Positions 7,645 to 17,280 of a stretch of DNA of 64,000 nt are shown one piece after another. Source of the DNA: Sporosarcina aquimarina (lineage in GTDB: Bacteria; Bacillota; Bacilli; Bacillales_A; Planococcaceae); NCBI RefSeq assembly GCF_019748715.1, contig NZ_JACLBZ010000014.1, positions 186,001 to 250,000 on the forward strand, in the 5' to 3' direction. How positions within the stretch are numbered: the stretch's first letter is position 1; every line of letters begins with the position of its first letter. A model generated the notes under the pieces. It was not told the DNA's origin. It searched no databases and worked only from the letters and a program-made list of their open reading frames with translations. Made by a program: the position numbers and the translations under genes.

Positions 7645-10056
7645 ATGTTAGTATCAACAAATTGGTTAAGTAAGTATGTAGATTGGAATGAACTCAGCGT
7701 AGAAGAACTAGCCGAAAAAATCACTCGTGCTGGAATTGAAGTAGACGGTATCATTGATCGTTCATTCGGTATGGACAATATAGTTATCGGATACGTAACA
7801 GACTGCGTAAAACATCCAGAAGCGGACAAATTACATATTTGTCAAGTGGATGTGGGTGGAGAAATCACTCAAATCATTTGTGGCGCACCGAATATTGCGG
7901 CAGGTCAAAAAGTCATCGTTGCACGTCCGGGAGCTGTGTTGCCGGGTGGAATGAAGATCAAAAAAGCGAAACTTCGCGGCGAAGAGTCAAATGGTATGAT
8001 TTGTTCATTGCAAGAACTGGGCATTGAAGGGAAAGTAGTTCCGAAAGCCTATGCAGAAGGAATTTATGTTTTGCCGAATGATGTGCAAGCTGGAGAAAGT
8101 GCGTTGACTCATCTTGGATTATACGATCAAGTAATGGAATTTGACTTGACACCGAACCGTTCGGATGCACTCAGTATGCTAGGGGTTGCATATGAAGTAG
8201 GGGCAATACTGTCAAAAGACATCAAGTTGCCGGCTATTTCTTTTGAAGAATCTTCAGAAAAAGCACAGGACTATTTAAAGTTGGCGGTAGAAGCTCAAGA
8301 GGACAATCCGATGTATATTGCGAAAGTCGTGAAGAACGTCAAAGTGGCGGAATCCCCGCAGTGGCTGCAAAATACATTGATGTCTGCAGGAATCCGTCCG
8401 CATAATAATATCGTCGACATCACGAACTATGTGCTGTTGGAATATGGTCAGCCGTTGCATGCGTTTGATTACGATCGTCTGGAAACGAAAGAAATCGTTG
8501 TGCGTCATGCCCGTGAAGGCGAAAAAATTGTGACGCTCGATCAGGCAGAACGTACATTGAATGGCCATCAGCTCGTTATCACGAACGGGGTGGAGCCGGT
8601 TGCACTTGCAGGTGTGATGGGCGGAGCGAACTCGGAAGTGCATGAGGGAACTGCGACTGTCGTCATCGAATCGGCTTATTTCGCACCAAGTTCTGTACGT
8701 CGGACTTCAAAAGAAGTTGGACTGCGTAGCGATGCGAGTACACGATTTGAAAAGGGTGTAGATCCAAATCGGGTGGCTGAAGCAGCAGAACGTGCAGCAC
8801 AACTGATGGCTGAACTTGCTGGCGGGGAAGTCCTTGAAGGTTCAGTTCAATTTGATGAGTTGGATAAAACTGCCGAGAGAATCATTCTGTCTCCAGATTA
8901 CGTTAACAATCGTCTAGGTATGAAGATTCCGATGGACGAAATGAAGTCGATCATGGACCGTCTGCAAATTCCTACGGAAGCGATCAATGGTCAGCTCGTG
9001 ATGGATATTCCGACGAGACGACAAGACTTGCGAATCAAAGAAGATATAATTGAGGAAATTGCTCGTCTTTACGGCTATGATGAGATACCGAAAACTTTGC
9101 CGGTTGTGGAAAGTACACCAGGTGGATTAACTCCATATCAAGCAAAGCGGCGCATCGTCCGCAGATTTTTAGAAGCAGCGGGTCTTTCGCAGGCATTGAC
9201 ATATTCATTGGCTTCACCAAAAGATGCACAAGCTTTTGCACTGGAGACAGCTCCCGTCACAGAGCTTCTTATGCCGATGAGTGAAGAGCGCAGCGTACTT
9301 CGCCAAAGTTTGATCCCCCATTTACTCGATGCAGCTACGTACAATACGGCACGTCGCAACGAATCGGTTGCGTTATATGAAACAGGTTCCGTGTTCCTTG
9401 GCATCGAAGAAGATGGATTGCCGAAAGAAGTCGAGCATGTGGCAGCCGTATTAACTGGCAAGTGGGTTCACCATGCGTGGCAAGGTGAGACGAAAAAAGT
9501 AGATTTCTTCGTCATGAAAGGGATTGTGGAAGGGCTGTTTGAACAATTAGGATTGCTCGAGCGCATCCAATTTACTAAAGCTACGGTAGAAGGCATGCAC
9601 CCTGGCCGAACTGCAACTGTATGGCTAGGTGACCAAGCGGTAGGTATGCTGGGCCAAGTACACCCGACTGTACAAAATCAACGCGATTTGCAGGAAACGT
9701 ACGTAATGGAAATGAATTTACGCGTGATCATGGAAACGGCGGCGGAGGAGCTCTTCTACGAGCCAGTACCTCGCTATCCATCGATCTCCCGTGATATCGC
9801 ATTAGTCGTTGATCGCGACACATCTGCTGCGAACTTGCAGGCTATTATTTTGCAGGCGGGCGGCAAGCTGCTGAAGACCGTTCAGTTGTTCGATCTGTAC
9901 GAAGGAAAAAATGTTGAAGAGGGCAAGAAATCCTTGGCCTTCTCGTTAACGTACTTTGATCCTGAACGTACTTTGACAGATGAAGAAGTAGTCAATGCGC
10001 ACAAGAAAGTGCTGGATGCACTGACAGTACAAGCTAATGCGCAATTGAGATCTTAA
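7645..10056 (+). CDS. pheT: phenylalanyl-tRNA synthetase beta subunit
   Basis: The 803-residue protein has the full bacterial PheT layout: an N-terminal tRNA-binding (EMAP-like) domain at about 40-155, a B3/B4 editing domain near 210-390, a B5 domain, a core similar to PheS, and a C-terminal anticodon-binding FDX-ACB domain starting near EPVPRYPSISRDIALV. It contributes tRNA recognition and proofreading of Tyr-tRNA-Phe. Length is standard. It is translationally close to pheS and ends at a strong terminator. Confidence 0.95.
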   Translation: MLVSTNWLSKYVDWNELSVEELAEKITRAGIEVDGIIDRSFGMDNIVIGYVTDCVKHPEADKLHICQVDVGGEITQIICGAPNIAAGQKVIVARPGAVLPGGMKIKKAKLRGEESNGMICSLQELGIEGKVVPKAYAEGIYVLPNDVQAGESALTHLGLYDQVMEFDLTPNRSDALSMLGVAYEVGAILSKDIKLPAISFEESSEKAQDYLKLAVEAQEDNPMYIAKVVKNVKVAESPQWLQNTLMSAGIRPHNNIVDITNYVLLEYGQPLHAFDYDRLETKEIVVRHAREGEKIVTLDQAERTLNGHQLVITNGVEPVALAGVMGGANSEVHEGTATVVIESAYFAPSSVRRTSKEVGLRSDASTRFEKGVDPNRVAEAAERAAQLMAELAGGEVLEGSVQFDELDKTAERIILSPDYVNNRLGMKIPMDEMKSIMDRLQIPTEAINGQLVMDIPTRRQDLRIKEDIIEEIARLYGYDEIPKTLPVVESTPGGLTPYQAKRRIVRRFLEAAGLSQALTYSLASPKDAQAFALETAPVTELLMPMSEERSVLRQSLIPHLLDAATYNTARRNESVALYETGSVFLGIEEDGLPKEVEHVAAVLTGKWVHHAWQGETKKVDFFVMKGIVEGLFEQLGLLERIQFTKATVEGMHPGRTATVWLGDQAVGMLGQVHPTVQNQRDLQETYVMEMNLRVIMETAAEELFYEPVPRYPSISRDIALVVDRDTSAANLQAIILQAGGKLLKTVQLFDLYEGKNVEEGKKSLAFSLTYFDPERTLTDEEVVNAHKKVLDALTVQANAQLRS

Positions 10057-10066
10057 TAAAAAATGA

Positions 10067-10100
10067 ACCGCAGTTCTCTTACGAGGACTGCGGTGTTTTT
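10067..10100. terminator. terminator between convergent pheT and rnhC
   Basis: ACCGCAGTTCTC pairs with GAGGACTGCGGT (one G-U), followed by GTTTTT. The reverse strand is also followed by a T-rich run. Confidence 0.75.
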
Positions 10101-10103
10101 ACC

Positions 10104-11054
10104 TTATTTCTTATATGCAAGTTTCAATGCTTTTTGTGTATTGGCGAAATGCACTTTCGTGATGGAATGTAAAAACGGTTCGCCTTTTTTACGTATGATC
10201 TGACAAGCGATTTGGTCGACTTTCGGACCGGCACCTTTTGGCAGCGTAACTCCTGCCTTGGCACTCAGCCGATCCATTTCTTCCAAGAAAGCCACACGTG
10301 CTAGAATGGATGCCGTTGCTACGGATACATGCAAATTCTCTGCTTTTGTCGAAAATAACACTTTGTCACGAATGATTGTCGACTCATTTTTTAAATGATT
10401 GTAGTAAATTCTTCGTTCGGCAAATTGGTCGATTAAAATATATTCGGGCAACTCAGGCTGCATTTGTTCGAGAACTTGTTGAATCGCTTGGTTGTGTAGT
10501 ACGGCTTTGATTTTTCCTTGTGACCAGCCTTTTTTTTGGATTTCATTGTATTTGTCATTATCGAGGGTCAGCACACAATGTGGGACAACCTGTTTCAAGT
10601 CCTCTGCGATTTGTTGCATATAGACATCCGTCAGCTGTTTCGAATCTTTCACTCCTAGTTCGCGGACCAGTTCTATTTTATCACGGCTGACAAAACAGGC
10701 AGCTACCGTAATTGGACCGAAAAAGTCGCCTGTTCCAGTCTCGTCTGAACCTATTACAGACAAAGTAGCGAAATTCTCGGGCAAGACATCACCTTTTGCT
10801 GCAGAACTTTTTGTTTTAGCAGCCGTTGATGGAGTTAGGGAAGGGGACCAGCGTGCAGCTTCTCGATCGGCACCAGCCCCTTGAAACAGCACTTTGCCGG
10901 ATCGATATGCTGTGATGGAAGTATCAGCTGTCTTTGCAGCGAAAATCACGCCTGGTGCATTGCGTGTAATTTTATTTTGCTCGTAGAAATTCAGAACTTT
11001 AGGCATTTCATTTTCATTAAGGACGATGACTTGGTTACTCACTAAATCGTTCAC
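10104..11054 (-). CDS. rnhC: ribonuclease HIII
   Basis: The 316-residue enzyme cleaves RNA in RNA-DNA hybrids. The N-terminal TBP-like substrate-binding domain (about 1-80) is followed by the type 2 RNase H fold with the active-site motif GSDETGTGDFFGP, where the D and E are catalytic. GVKDSKQL and the ILID-QFAERR region follow. HIII is told from HII by the long N-terminal domain. The start is GTG at 11054, preceded by AGGAAG on the minus strand. It is divergent from zapA, as in B. subtilis. Confidence 0.9.
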   Translation of the reverse strand: MNDLVSNQVIVLNENEMPKVLNFYEQNKITRNAPGVIFAAKTADTSITAYRSGKVLFQGAGADREAARWSPSLTPSTAAKTKSSAAKGDVLPENFATLSVIGSDETGTGDFFGPITVAACFVSRDKIELVRELGVKDSKQLTDVYMQQIAEDLKQVVPHCVLTLDNDKYNEIQKKGWSQGKIKAVLHNQAIQQVLEQMQPELPEYILIDQFAERRIYYNHLKNESTIIRDKVLFSTKAENLHVSVATASILARVAFLEEMDRLSAKAGVTLPKGAGPKVDQIACQIIRKKGEPFLHSITKVHFANTQKALKLAYKK

Positions 11055-11222
11055 TCACTTCCTGAAAGGATTTTCTACTTAGTATACCTGAAAAGCTAGT
11101 GCATAATGAACAGAACCATTTAAAATAGTTGAGAGAATGTAGATATGAGGCATAATTGATTCACAACCAATTGTTATTCATGGTATGATTATTAACAGGG
11201 TTTTTCAGAGGAGGGCGGAATA

Positions 11223-11483
11223 GTGGCGGACAAAGAAAAGACAAGAGTGGCAGTTGGAATCTATGGACAAACCTATACAATCGTTGGCACGGAAACGTCT
11301 AATCATGTACGTCATGTTGCCTCGCTCGTTGATGAGAGAATGCGGGAAATCAGTAAACGCAATCCTTACTTGGACAGTACAAAAATAGCTGTTTTGACTG
11401 CTGTTAATAGTGTGCATGACTATTTAAAACTGGAAGAAACCGTACAGCAATTAGAAGAAGAAGTGAAAAAGTTGAAGGGTTGA
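11223..11483 (+). CDS. zapA: cell division protein ZapA
   Basis: The 86-residue protein starts at GTG after GAGGAGGG. An N-terminal beta-rich head ([14 protein letters not shown]) precedes a C-terminal coiled coil ([17 protein letters not shown]). ZapA tetramers cross-link FtsZ protofilaments at the division ring. The next gene, cvpA, begins 11 bp later, as in B. subtilis (zapA-yshB). Confidence 0.9.
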   Translation: MADKEKTRVAVGIYGQTYTIVGTETSNHVRHVASLVDERMREISKRNPYLDSTKIAVLTAVNSVHDYLKLEETVQQLEEEVKKLKG

Positions 11484-11493
11484 GAGGCGAAAA

Positions 11494-12033
11494 ATGGTTG
11501 ATTTACTGATAATTTTCTTGTTAGTCGGCGGTTTGATCACGGGCTTCAGACGTGGGTTGATCGTCCAGCTGATCCATATGCTTGGACTGATCGTGTCGAT
11601 TATCGTTGCGTATATGTATTACAAACAATTAGCGGAGAAGCTCATCTTGTGGATTCCGTATCCTGGGGCTACGGCTGATTCGAAACTTAGTTGGACATTT
11701 GATCACTTAGACTTGGATATGACGTTTTATCGGCTCATCGCATTTATATTCATTTTTGTCGCAGTCAAGCTGGTATTACAGTTAATTGGCTCGATGTTGG
11801 ACTTTTTGAAGCATTTGCCTGTTCTTGGTTTCGGTGCACGTTTACTTGGCGCTGGTCTCGGATTTATTGAATTTTATTTCATTATCTTTTTCTTTTTATC
11901 CGTTTTGGCGATTTTACCAATTGAGGTCATTCAAAATTCCTTGCGCCATTCCTTGCTGGCAAAAGCGATGTTCGAACATACGCCGGTCATCTCATCGGCC
12001 ATCAAAAATTGGTGGTTTGTGTATATGGGTTAA
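11494..12033 (+). CDS. cvpA: CvpA family membrane protein
   Basis: This 179-residue integral membrane protein has four predicted membrane segments (about 1-20, 24-46, 75-100 and 115-145). MVDLLIIFLLVGGLITGFRRGL at the start is typical of the CvpA/colicin V production family. Its biochemical role is not settled. It is probably co-transcribed with zapA and is closed by a terminator. Confidence 0.85.
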   Translation: MVDLLIIFLLVGGLITGFRRGLIVQLIHMLGLIVSIIVAYMYYKQLAEKLILWIPYPGATADSKLSWTFDHLDLDMTFYRLIAFIFIFVAVKLVLQLIGSMLDFLKHLPVLGFGARLLGAGLGFIEFYFIIFFFLSVLAILPIEVIQNSLRHSLLAKAMFEHTPVISSAIKNWWFVYMG

Positions 12034-12067
12034 CGCCCGTCTGTAAGCAGTGTACATATGAACTGAC

Positions 12068-12095
12068 AGCTTCCCGTTAGCGTGGAAGCTTTTTT
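12068..12095 (+). terminator. terminator after cvpA
   Basis: AGCTTCC / GGAAGCT hairpin followed by six T. It lies only 24 bp before the polX start, so some readthrough into polX is likely. Confidence 0.7.
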
Positions 12096-12118
12096 AACAG
12101 AGTAGGGAGGGTAACGAT

Positions 12119-13825
12119 TTGAATAAAAAGACAATCATTCGCACGTTTGAAAAAATTGCACTCTATATGGAGTTGCTTGGAGAAAACCACTTTAAAGTAG
12201 CGGCTTTCCGAAAGGCGGCTTCTGTACTTGAATTAGATACAAGAAGTTTATCCGAAATGGACGATATCCTGTCATTGAAAGGAATCGGAAAAGGAACAGG
12301 TGCGGTCATTACCGATTTGATGGAAAACGGCACATCCGAAGTGCTAAAAGAATTGGAAGACCAAGTGCCAAAAGGGTTAATTCCTTTGCTGAACATACCG
12401 GGACTTGGTGGGAAAAAGATCGCCAAATTAAGAGAGGCGTTGAATATTGATTCGGTGGAATCGCTTCGGAAAGCATGCGAAGAAAAACAGGTGAGTACAG
12501 TGCCTGGTTTTGGCAAGAAGACAGAAGAAAACCTATTACGTGAAATCGAATTGCTTGCGGAACGCTCCGGAAAGACGCCGATTTGGCAAGTAGAAAAAGT
12601 CGTAAATATTGTTGAAGCGGAATTGGAACTGATTAAAGAAGTCGATAAGTTTCAAGTTGCCGGCAGTTACCGCAGACGTGAAGAAGAAAGTTCTGACGTG
12701 GATTGGATCATCGTGACGGAAAAACCGGAAACAGTGCGTGAAAAAATTCTTTCCGTATTGCCGATTGAAAAGATCATCGCAGCAGGTGATGCTAAGCTTT
12801 CTATTTCACTCGACACAGAAAAACCGATTGATGCGGATTTCCGTTTTGTTACAGAAGCCCAATTTGCCACTGCACTCCATCATTTCACTGGTTCTGCAGC
12901 ACATAATGTTCGGATGCGGCAGCTCGCGAAAAGTAAAAAGCTGAAAATCAGTGAATATGGAGTAGAAGATGAGGCAGGAAATGTTCAGACTTTCAAAAGC
13001 GAGAAAGAATTTTTCGCACATTTCGACTTACCTTTTATTCCGCCGAGTATTCGAAAAGACGGTACAGAGATTGAGCGCGCCGATGAAATCGCAAATATTG
13101 TCATGCCTGATCAGATTCGTTCGGATCTGCATATGCATACGACGTGGTCAGACGGCGGCTATTCTATAGAAGAAATGGTGGAGGCGTGTCGGGCAAAAGG
13201 CTATTCCCATATGGTAATCACCGATCATTCTCATTATTTAAAAGTAGCAAATGGTCTGACACCTGAACGATTGCTGAAGCAGATAGAAGAAATCCGTGAA
13301 GTGAGTGCGAAATATGATGATATTGAAGTTTTTTGCGGAACGGAAATGGATATTTTGCCAGACGGAACATTGGATTTTGAAGATGAAATTCTAGAGCAAT
13401 TGGATTTCGTCATTGCATCGATTCATTCGAGTTTCAATCAGCCGCAAGAGCAAATTATGGAGCGCCTGCATTCTGCCTGCAAAAATCCCCTTGTCCATAT
13501 GATTGCGCACCCGACAGGCAGGATCATTGGTCAGCGGGAAGGTTATAATCCCGATATGGATCAATTGATCAAATGGGCGAGCGAGTACGGTAAAATATTA
13601 GAATTGAACGCGAGTCCCTATCGTTTGGATTTGCGTACAGAATATTTGATTCAAGCGAAAGAAGCGGGTGTGAACATTGCGATCAATACGGATGCACATG
13701 CGACCGAACAGCTTGACTATATGCCTATTGGTGTAGAGTATGCTCAAAAGGCATGGCTTCCAGCTGAGATGGTCATCAATACTTGGCCGCTTGAAACATT
13801 CATCAAGAACGTGATACGCAGATGA
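12119..13825 (+). CDS. polX: DNA polymerase/3'-5' exonuclease PolX
   Basis: The 568-residue repair polymerase for short gaps starts with TTG at 12119 after GGGAGGG. Its parts are helix-hairpin-helix repeats (about 45-130), a pol beta-type nucleotidyltransferase palm with GSYRRR and SDVDW (about 180-200), and a C-terminal PHP domain with DLHMHTTWSDG (about 336-346), TDHSH and NTDAHAT, which holds metal for the 3'-5' exonuclease. Fusion of both activities is normal for the bacterial family. mutS2 follows 16 bp downstream, probably in one transcript. Confidence 0.9.
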   Translation: MNKKTIIRTFEKIALYMELLGENHFKVAAFRKAASVLELDTRSLSEMDDILSLKGIGKGTGAVITDLMENGTSEVLKELEDQVPKGLIPLLNIPGLGGKKIAKLREALNIDSVESLRKACEEKQVSTVPGFGKKTEENLLREIELLAERSGKTPIWQVEKVVNIVEAELELIKEVDKFQVAGSYRRREEESSDVDWIIVTEKPETVREKILSVLPIEKIIAAGDAKLSISLDTEKPIDADFRFVTEAQFATALHHFTGSAAHNVRMRQLAKSKKLKISEYGVEDEAGNVQTFKSEKEFFAHFDLPFIPPSIRKDGTEIERADEIANIVMPDQIRSDLHMHTTWSDGGYSIEEMVEACRAKGYSHMVITDHSHYLKVANGLTPERLLKQIEEIREVSAKYDDIEVFCGTEMDILPDGTLDFEDEILEQLDFVIASIHSSFNQPQEQIMERLHSACKNPLVHMIAHPTGRIIGQREGYNPDMDQLIKWASEYGKILELNASPYRLDLRTEYLIQAKEAGVNIAINTDAHATEQLDYMPIGVEYAQKAWLPAEMVINTWPLETFIKNVIRR

Positions 13826-13841
13826 AAGGAAGTGTGAGACG

Positions 13842-16199
13842 TTGGAAAAACGTGTCTTAAAAACACTTGAATTTAATAAAATAATTCAGCAAGTCGCGAC
13901 GCACTGTACATCAGTAGCGGGAAGAGCACACGTAGAACAACTTACGCCTTCACGTGAACTGGAAGATGTTCGGCGTTTATTGGAAGAAACGGATGAGGGA
14001 CTTGCTTTGTTACGTATTCGAGGGAATGTCCCGATGGGGGGAATTCATGACATCCGACCACATGCGAAACGTGCGCAAATCGGCGGAATGCTGAGTGCTA
14101 TGGAGCTTGTGGAAATTGCGGATACTATACGTGCAAGCCGAATCTTACGCCAGTTCTTGGAGGCTGTAACTGCAGAAGGAGAAATTAACATTCCTCATTT
14201 AATTGCCCGCAAAGAAGCAATGCCGATTTTGACGGGTGTTGAGCATGAGATCAATGCCGCGATTGATGATAATGGACGAGTAGTTGATAGTGCTTCTTCG
14301 GCATTGCGATCGATTCGTCAAAGCTTACGCGTGCAAGAAAGTCGAGTGCGCGAACGGCTTGAAAGTTATACGAGAGGGAAGAATGCAGCGAAAATGCTGT
14401 CCGATGCAATCGTAACAATCCGTAACGATCGGTATGTTATCCCTGTCAAGGCAGAATATCGCTCGCATTATGGCGGTGTTATTCACGACATGTCTTCTTC
14501 AGGTCAGACTTTATTTATCGAGCCGGACGCTGTCGTTCAAGCGAATAATGAAATCCGCAGTTTAAAAGTGAAAGAGCAGGAAGAAATCGAGAAGATCTTG
14601 CTCGCATTATCCGCCAGTGTCCGGGAAGTGGCACATGACCTCTTTACGTTAGTGCAGCTATTGGCGGAAATTGATGTGATCTTGGCGAAAGCGAAGTATG
14701 GAACGGCGAATAAATGTACCAAACCTGCTGTAAACGCAGACGGGTATATGCGTCTTACAAAAGCGCGTCATCCGCTGTTGCCAATTGAAGAAGCGGTTGC
14801 CAATACGATTGAATTCGGCCAAGATATCACGACAATCGTCATTACAGGACCGAATACAGGAGGTAAGACAGTTACACTAAAAACCGTGGGCTTATGTACA
14901 CTGATGGCCCAATCTGGACTGCCAATCCCTGTATTGGACGGTTCTGAAATTGCGGTCTTTGATTCGATTTATGCCGATATTGGAGACGAGCAGTCTATCG
15001 AGCAAAGTTTGAGTACATTTTCTTCTCATATGGTCAATATCGTAGACATTTTGAAGAAGTTCGATGACCGGTCATTACTATTATTTGACGAGCTAGGCTC
15101 AGGGACAGATCCTCAAGAAGGAGCAGCACTGGCCATTTCGATTTTGGATGAAGTGCATGGCAGCGGCGCGCGTGTAATGGCAACGACTCACTATCCTGAA
15201 CTAAAGGCGTATGGCTATAATCGTCCGGGTGTCGCAAATGCCAGCGTGGAATTCGATATCGATACATTAAGCCCTACGTATCGTCTGCTGATCGGCGTTC
15301 CCGGTCGAAGCAATGCGTTCGAAATATCGAAACGACTCGGTTTGCATAATCATATTATTGATCGAGCAAAAGGGTTTACAGGTGAGGATCGCGGCGAAGT
15401 GGATTCGATGATTGCTTCTCTAGAGACCAGTCGGGTGCAGTCTGAAAAAGATGCTGAACGCACGCATGATTTACTTCTTGAAACAGAACAATTAAAGAAG
15501 GAATTGAATGCGAAGCTGGCAGAATTTGAAGAACAGAAAGAGCGCTTGACGGAAGCTGCAAAAGAACGGGCGAAAAAGATCGTGGAAAAAGCAAAATCCG
15601 AATCTGAAGCCGTTATTTCTGACTTACGTGCGTTACGAATGAATGCAGGGGCAAGTGTGAAAGAACACGAACTAATTGAAGCGAGAAAACGGCTTGAAAG
15701 TGCTACGCCTGCTGAAAAGAAAAAGAAAGCCATCAAGGCAAAAGCAGCTCCTCGTCCATTGCAAAAGGGCGATGAGGTAAAAGTGCTGGCATACGGACAA
15801 AAGGGTACGCTCGTTGAGAAAGTCTCGGATAAAGAATGGGTCGTCGAAATAGGAATCTTGAAAATGAAGTTGCCGGAATTAGGTTTGGAATATGTAAAAC
15901 CTGAGAAAGAGAAGAAACAAGTGACCTCTGCAGCCGTCCGGGGGCGTTCAGGTCATGTAAAACTGGAACTAGATCTGCGCGGGGAGCGTTATGAAGATGC
16001 GATTGCGCGAACGGAAAAATATATTGATGATGCATTGTTGTCCAATTATCATCAAGTCTCAATCATTCATGGAAAAGGGACAGGCGCACTGCAAAAAGGT
16101 GTCCAACAGTATTTGAAAAAACATTCCCGCGTCAATTCCTATCGCTTTGGCGAGGCGGGAGAAGGCGGTCACGGTGTTACAATCGTAGAATTAAAATAA
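13842..16199 (+). CDS. mutS2: endonuclease MutS2
   Basis: The 785-residue protein has the MutS2 core and clamp, an ABC-type ATPase with Walker A GPNTGGKTVTLKT (about 335) and Walker B LLLFDELGSGTDP (about 408), a long coiled coil at about 520-630, and a C-terminal Smr nuclease domain (LDLRGERYEDA, HGKGTGALQKGV). MutS2 acts in recombination control and in rescue of collided ribosomes in Bacillus. It lacks the mismatch-binding domain of MutS. The start is TTG at 13842. The position after polX is conserved. Confidence 0.92.
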   Translation: MEKRVLKTLEFNKIIQQVATHCTSVAGRAHVEQLTPSRELEDVRRLLEETDEGLALLRIRGNVPMGGIHDIRPHAKRAQIGGMLSAMELVEIADTIRASRILRQFLEAVTAEGEINIPHLIARKEAMPILTGVEHEINAAIDDNGRVVDSASSALRSIRQSLRVQESRVRERLESYTRGKNAAKMLSDAIVTIRNDRYVIPVKAEYRSHYGGVIHDMSSSGQTLFIEPDAVVQANNEIRSLKVKEQEEIEKILLALSASVREVAHDLFTLVQLLAEIDVILAKAKYGTANKCTKPAVNADGYMRLTKARHPLLPIEEAVANTIEFGQDITTIVITGPNTGGKTVTLKTVGLCTLMAQSGLPIPVLDGSEIAVFDSIYADIGDEQSIEQSLSTFSSHMVNIVDILKKFDDRSLLLFDELGSGTDPQEGAALAISILDEVHGSGARVMATTHYPELKAYGYNRPGVANASVEFDIDTLSPTYRLLIGVPGRSNAFEISKRLGLHNHIIDRAKGFTGEDRGEVDSMIASLETSRVQSEKDAERTHDLLLETEQLKKELNAKLAEFEEQKERLTEAAKERAKKIVEKAKSESEAVISDLRALRMNAGASVKEHELIEARKRLESATPAEKKKKAIKAKAAPRPLQKGDEVKVLAYGQKGTLVEKVSDKEWVVEIGILKMKLPELGLEYVKPEKEKKQVTSAAVRGRSGHVKLELDLRGERYEDAIARTEKYIDDALLSNYHQVSIIHGKGTGALQKGVQQYLKKHSRVNSYRFGEAGEGGHGVTIVELK

Positions 16200-16264
16200 A
16201 ATGAAACTTTTCGGCTGCCTGAACCGTATGACATGCAAGAGAACATAAAGAAGGTGCCGAATAC

Positions 16265-16678
16265 ATGAATAATACTGGTTTTTGGGGTCATCCATTAGTA
16301 GAGACTGCAGGTTACTTCAGTGTCGTCGTTCTATGTCTGATCGTCTCCATGGTTTTATTTGAAATCGTAACAAAATATAAAAACTGGGAAGAAATTCGAA
16401 AAGGTAATCTGTCGGTTGCTATGGCAACGGGCGGGAAAATCTTTGGAGTGGCTAATATTTTTCGCTATTCCATTGAGCAGCATAATAGCTTGCCGCAAAT
16501 GATGGGCTGGGGGTTGTATGGCTTTACATTGCTCATCTTTGCCTACCTTTTGTTCGAGTTCCTGACGCCAAAATTCAAAGTGGATGAAGAGATTCAAGCA
16601 GATAATCGTTCGGTCGGCTTCATTTCCCTTTGTATTTCGGTTGGTCTGTCCTTTGTTATAGGAGCCAGTATATCTTAG
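16265..16678 (+). CDS. DUF350 family membrane protein (YshE-like)
   Basis: This 137-residue membrane protein has four hydrophobic segments at about 15-37, 55-72, 78-100 and 112-135. It stands where B. subtilis has yshE, between mutS2 and lcfA. DUF350 members are short paired-helix membrane proteins with no agreed function. The ATG follows GAAGGTG. A 28-codon frame follows after 13 bp. Confidence 0.75.
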   Translation: MNNTGFWGHPLVETAGYFSVVVLCLIVSMVLFEIVTKYKNWEEIRKGNLSVAMATGGKIFGVANIFRYSIEQHNSLPQMMGWGLYGFTLLIFAYLLFEFLTPKFKVDEEIQADNRSVGFISLCISVGLSFVIGASIS

Positions 16679-16691
16679 GAGATAGCGTATT

Positions 16692-16778
16692 ATGGAAAGA
16701 TTGATTAAAATTTTATTCGCGGTCTGTATACTTTTCGTTCTAATAGGGGTATATTGGCTCTTCAAAAACACGCCTTGA
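16692..16778 (+). CDS. putative 28-residue single-pass membrane peptide
   Basis: ATG at 16692, preceded by TTAGGAG (spacing about 10), opens a frame encoding MERLIKILFAVCILFVLIGV, then YWLFKNTP and TGA. The profile is a charged N-terminus, about 18 hydrophobic residues, and a short basic tail, as in real membrane micropeptides. Its last codons are the 5' arm of a perfect terminator hairpin. I do not recognise it. A chance frame in front of the terminator remains possible. Confidence 0.4.
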   Translation: MERLIKILFAVCILFVLIGVYWLFKNTP

Positions 16779-16799
16779 CAGTTGTCTTGGCGTGTTTTT
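16764..16799 (+). terminator. terminator of the mutS2 - DUF350 unit
   Basis: AAAAACACGCC and GGCGTGTTTTT are perfect 11-bp arms around a 14-nt loop. The hairpin overlaps the stop codon of the 28-codon frame. Confidence 0.85.
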
Positions 16800-16870
16800 G
16801 CTTCACTCCAAATAATTCATGTCCTGTTTTGCAAAAAGAACGAAAGTGTGGAGGAAAAGGTGTGTTGCTC

Positions 16871-16998
16871 GGGATTTGCCCTCCAGACGGGGACGCGTTC
16901 TGGAGGGCGCGCGGTGAGCCCGCCGTCGCAAGCTCCCTGGCGGTCTCACCTGTCACGCTGATCCTCCCAGAGTCGCCCCGCCTTCCGGGCAAATCCCC
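16871..16998 (-). repeat. GC-rich palindromic intergenic repeat, copy B (inverted)
   Basis: Read on the minus strand it runs GGGGATTTGCCC, a GGCGACTC box, CAGGTGAGACC, CTCACCGCG, CCCCGTCTGG and CAAATCCC, in the same order as copy A. Outer arms GGGATTTG / CAAATCCC make it a long hairpin. It lies just downstream of the terminator. Confidence 0.7.
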
Positions 16999-17150
16999 AA
17001 CTTTTTATCCGGAAGGCACTGAATTTTTTCTGGTGAGTAGCGAGTGGAATAGTGGTTGCTCTTAAAAAAAGAAATACTAGTACAAAAACGATACCTTTTG
17101 GTTTTTATTAATTTCAAACGAAAATCAAATTATCTAGCCTACTCAATGTA

Positions 17151-17280
17151 GGGATTGGAGCGGAAGACGGTCGACTCCGGGAGGATCAGCGTGTGCCTTG
17201 AGACCCCGCAGGTAGCGAAGCGGACGAGGAGGCTCAAGCAACGCCCTCCGGAAAGCGTACCGTCTGGAGCGCAAATCCCC
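17151..17280 (+). repeat. GC-rich palindromic intergenic repeat, copy C
   Basis: It is related to copies A and B: AGACGGTCGACTCC, CCTTGAGACCCCGCAGG, GAGGAGGCTCAAGC, ACCGTCTGGAGCG and AAATCCCC. Arms AGACGGT / ACCGTCT and CTTGAG / CTCAAG have changed together relative to copy A (GGTGAG / CTCACC), which suggests that the paired structure is kept. The rest of the 16.78-17.65 kb gap is AT-rich and shows no gene. Confidence 0.7.
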
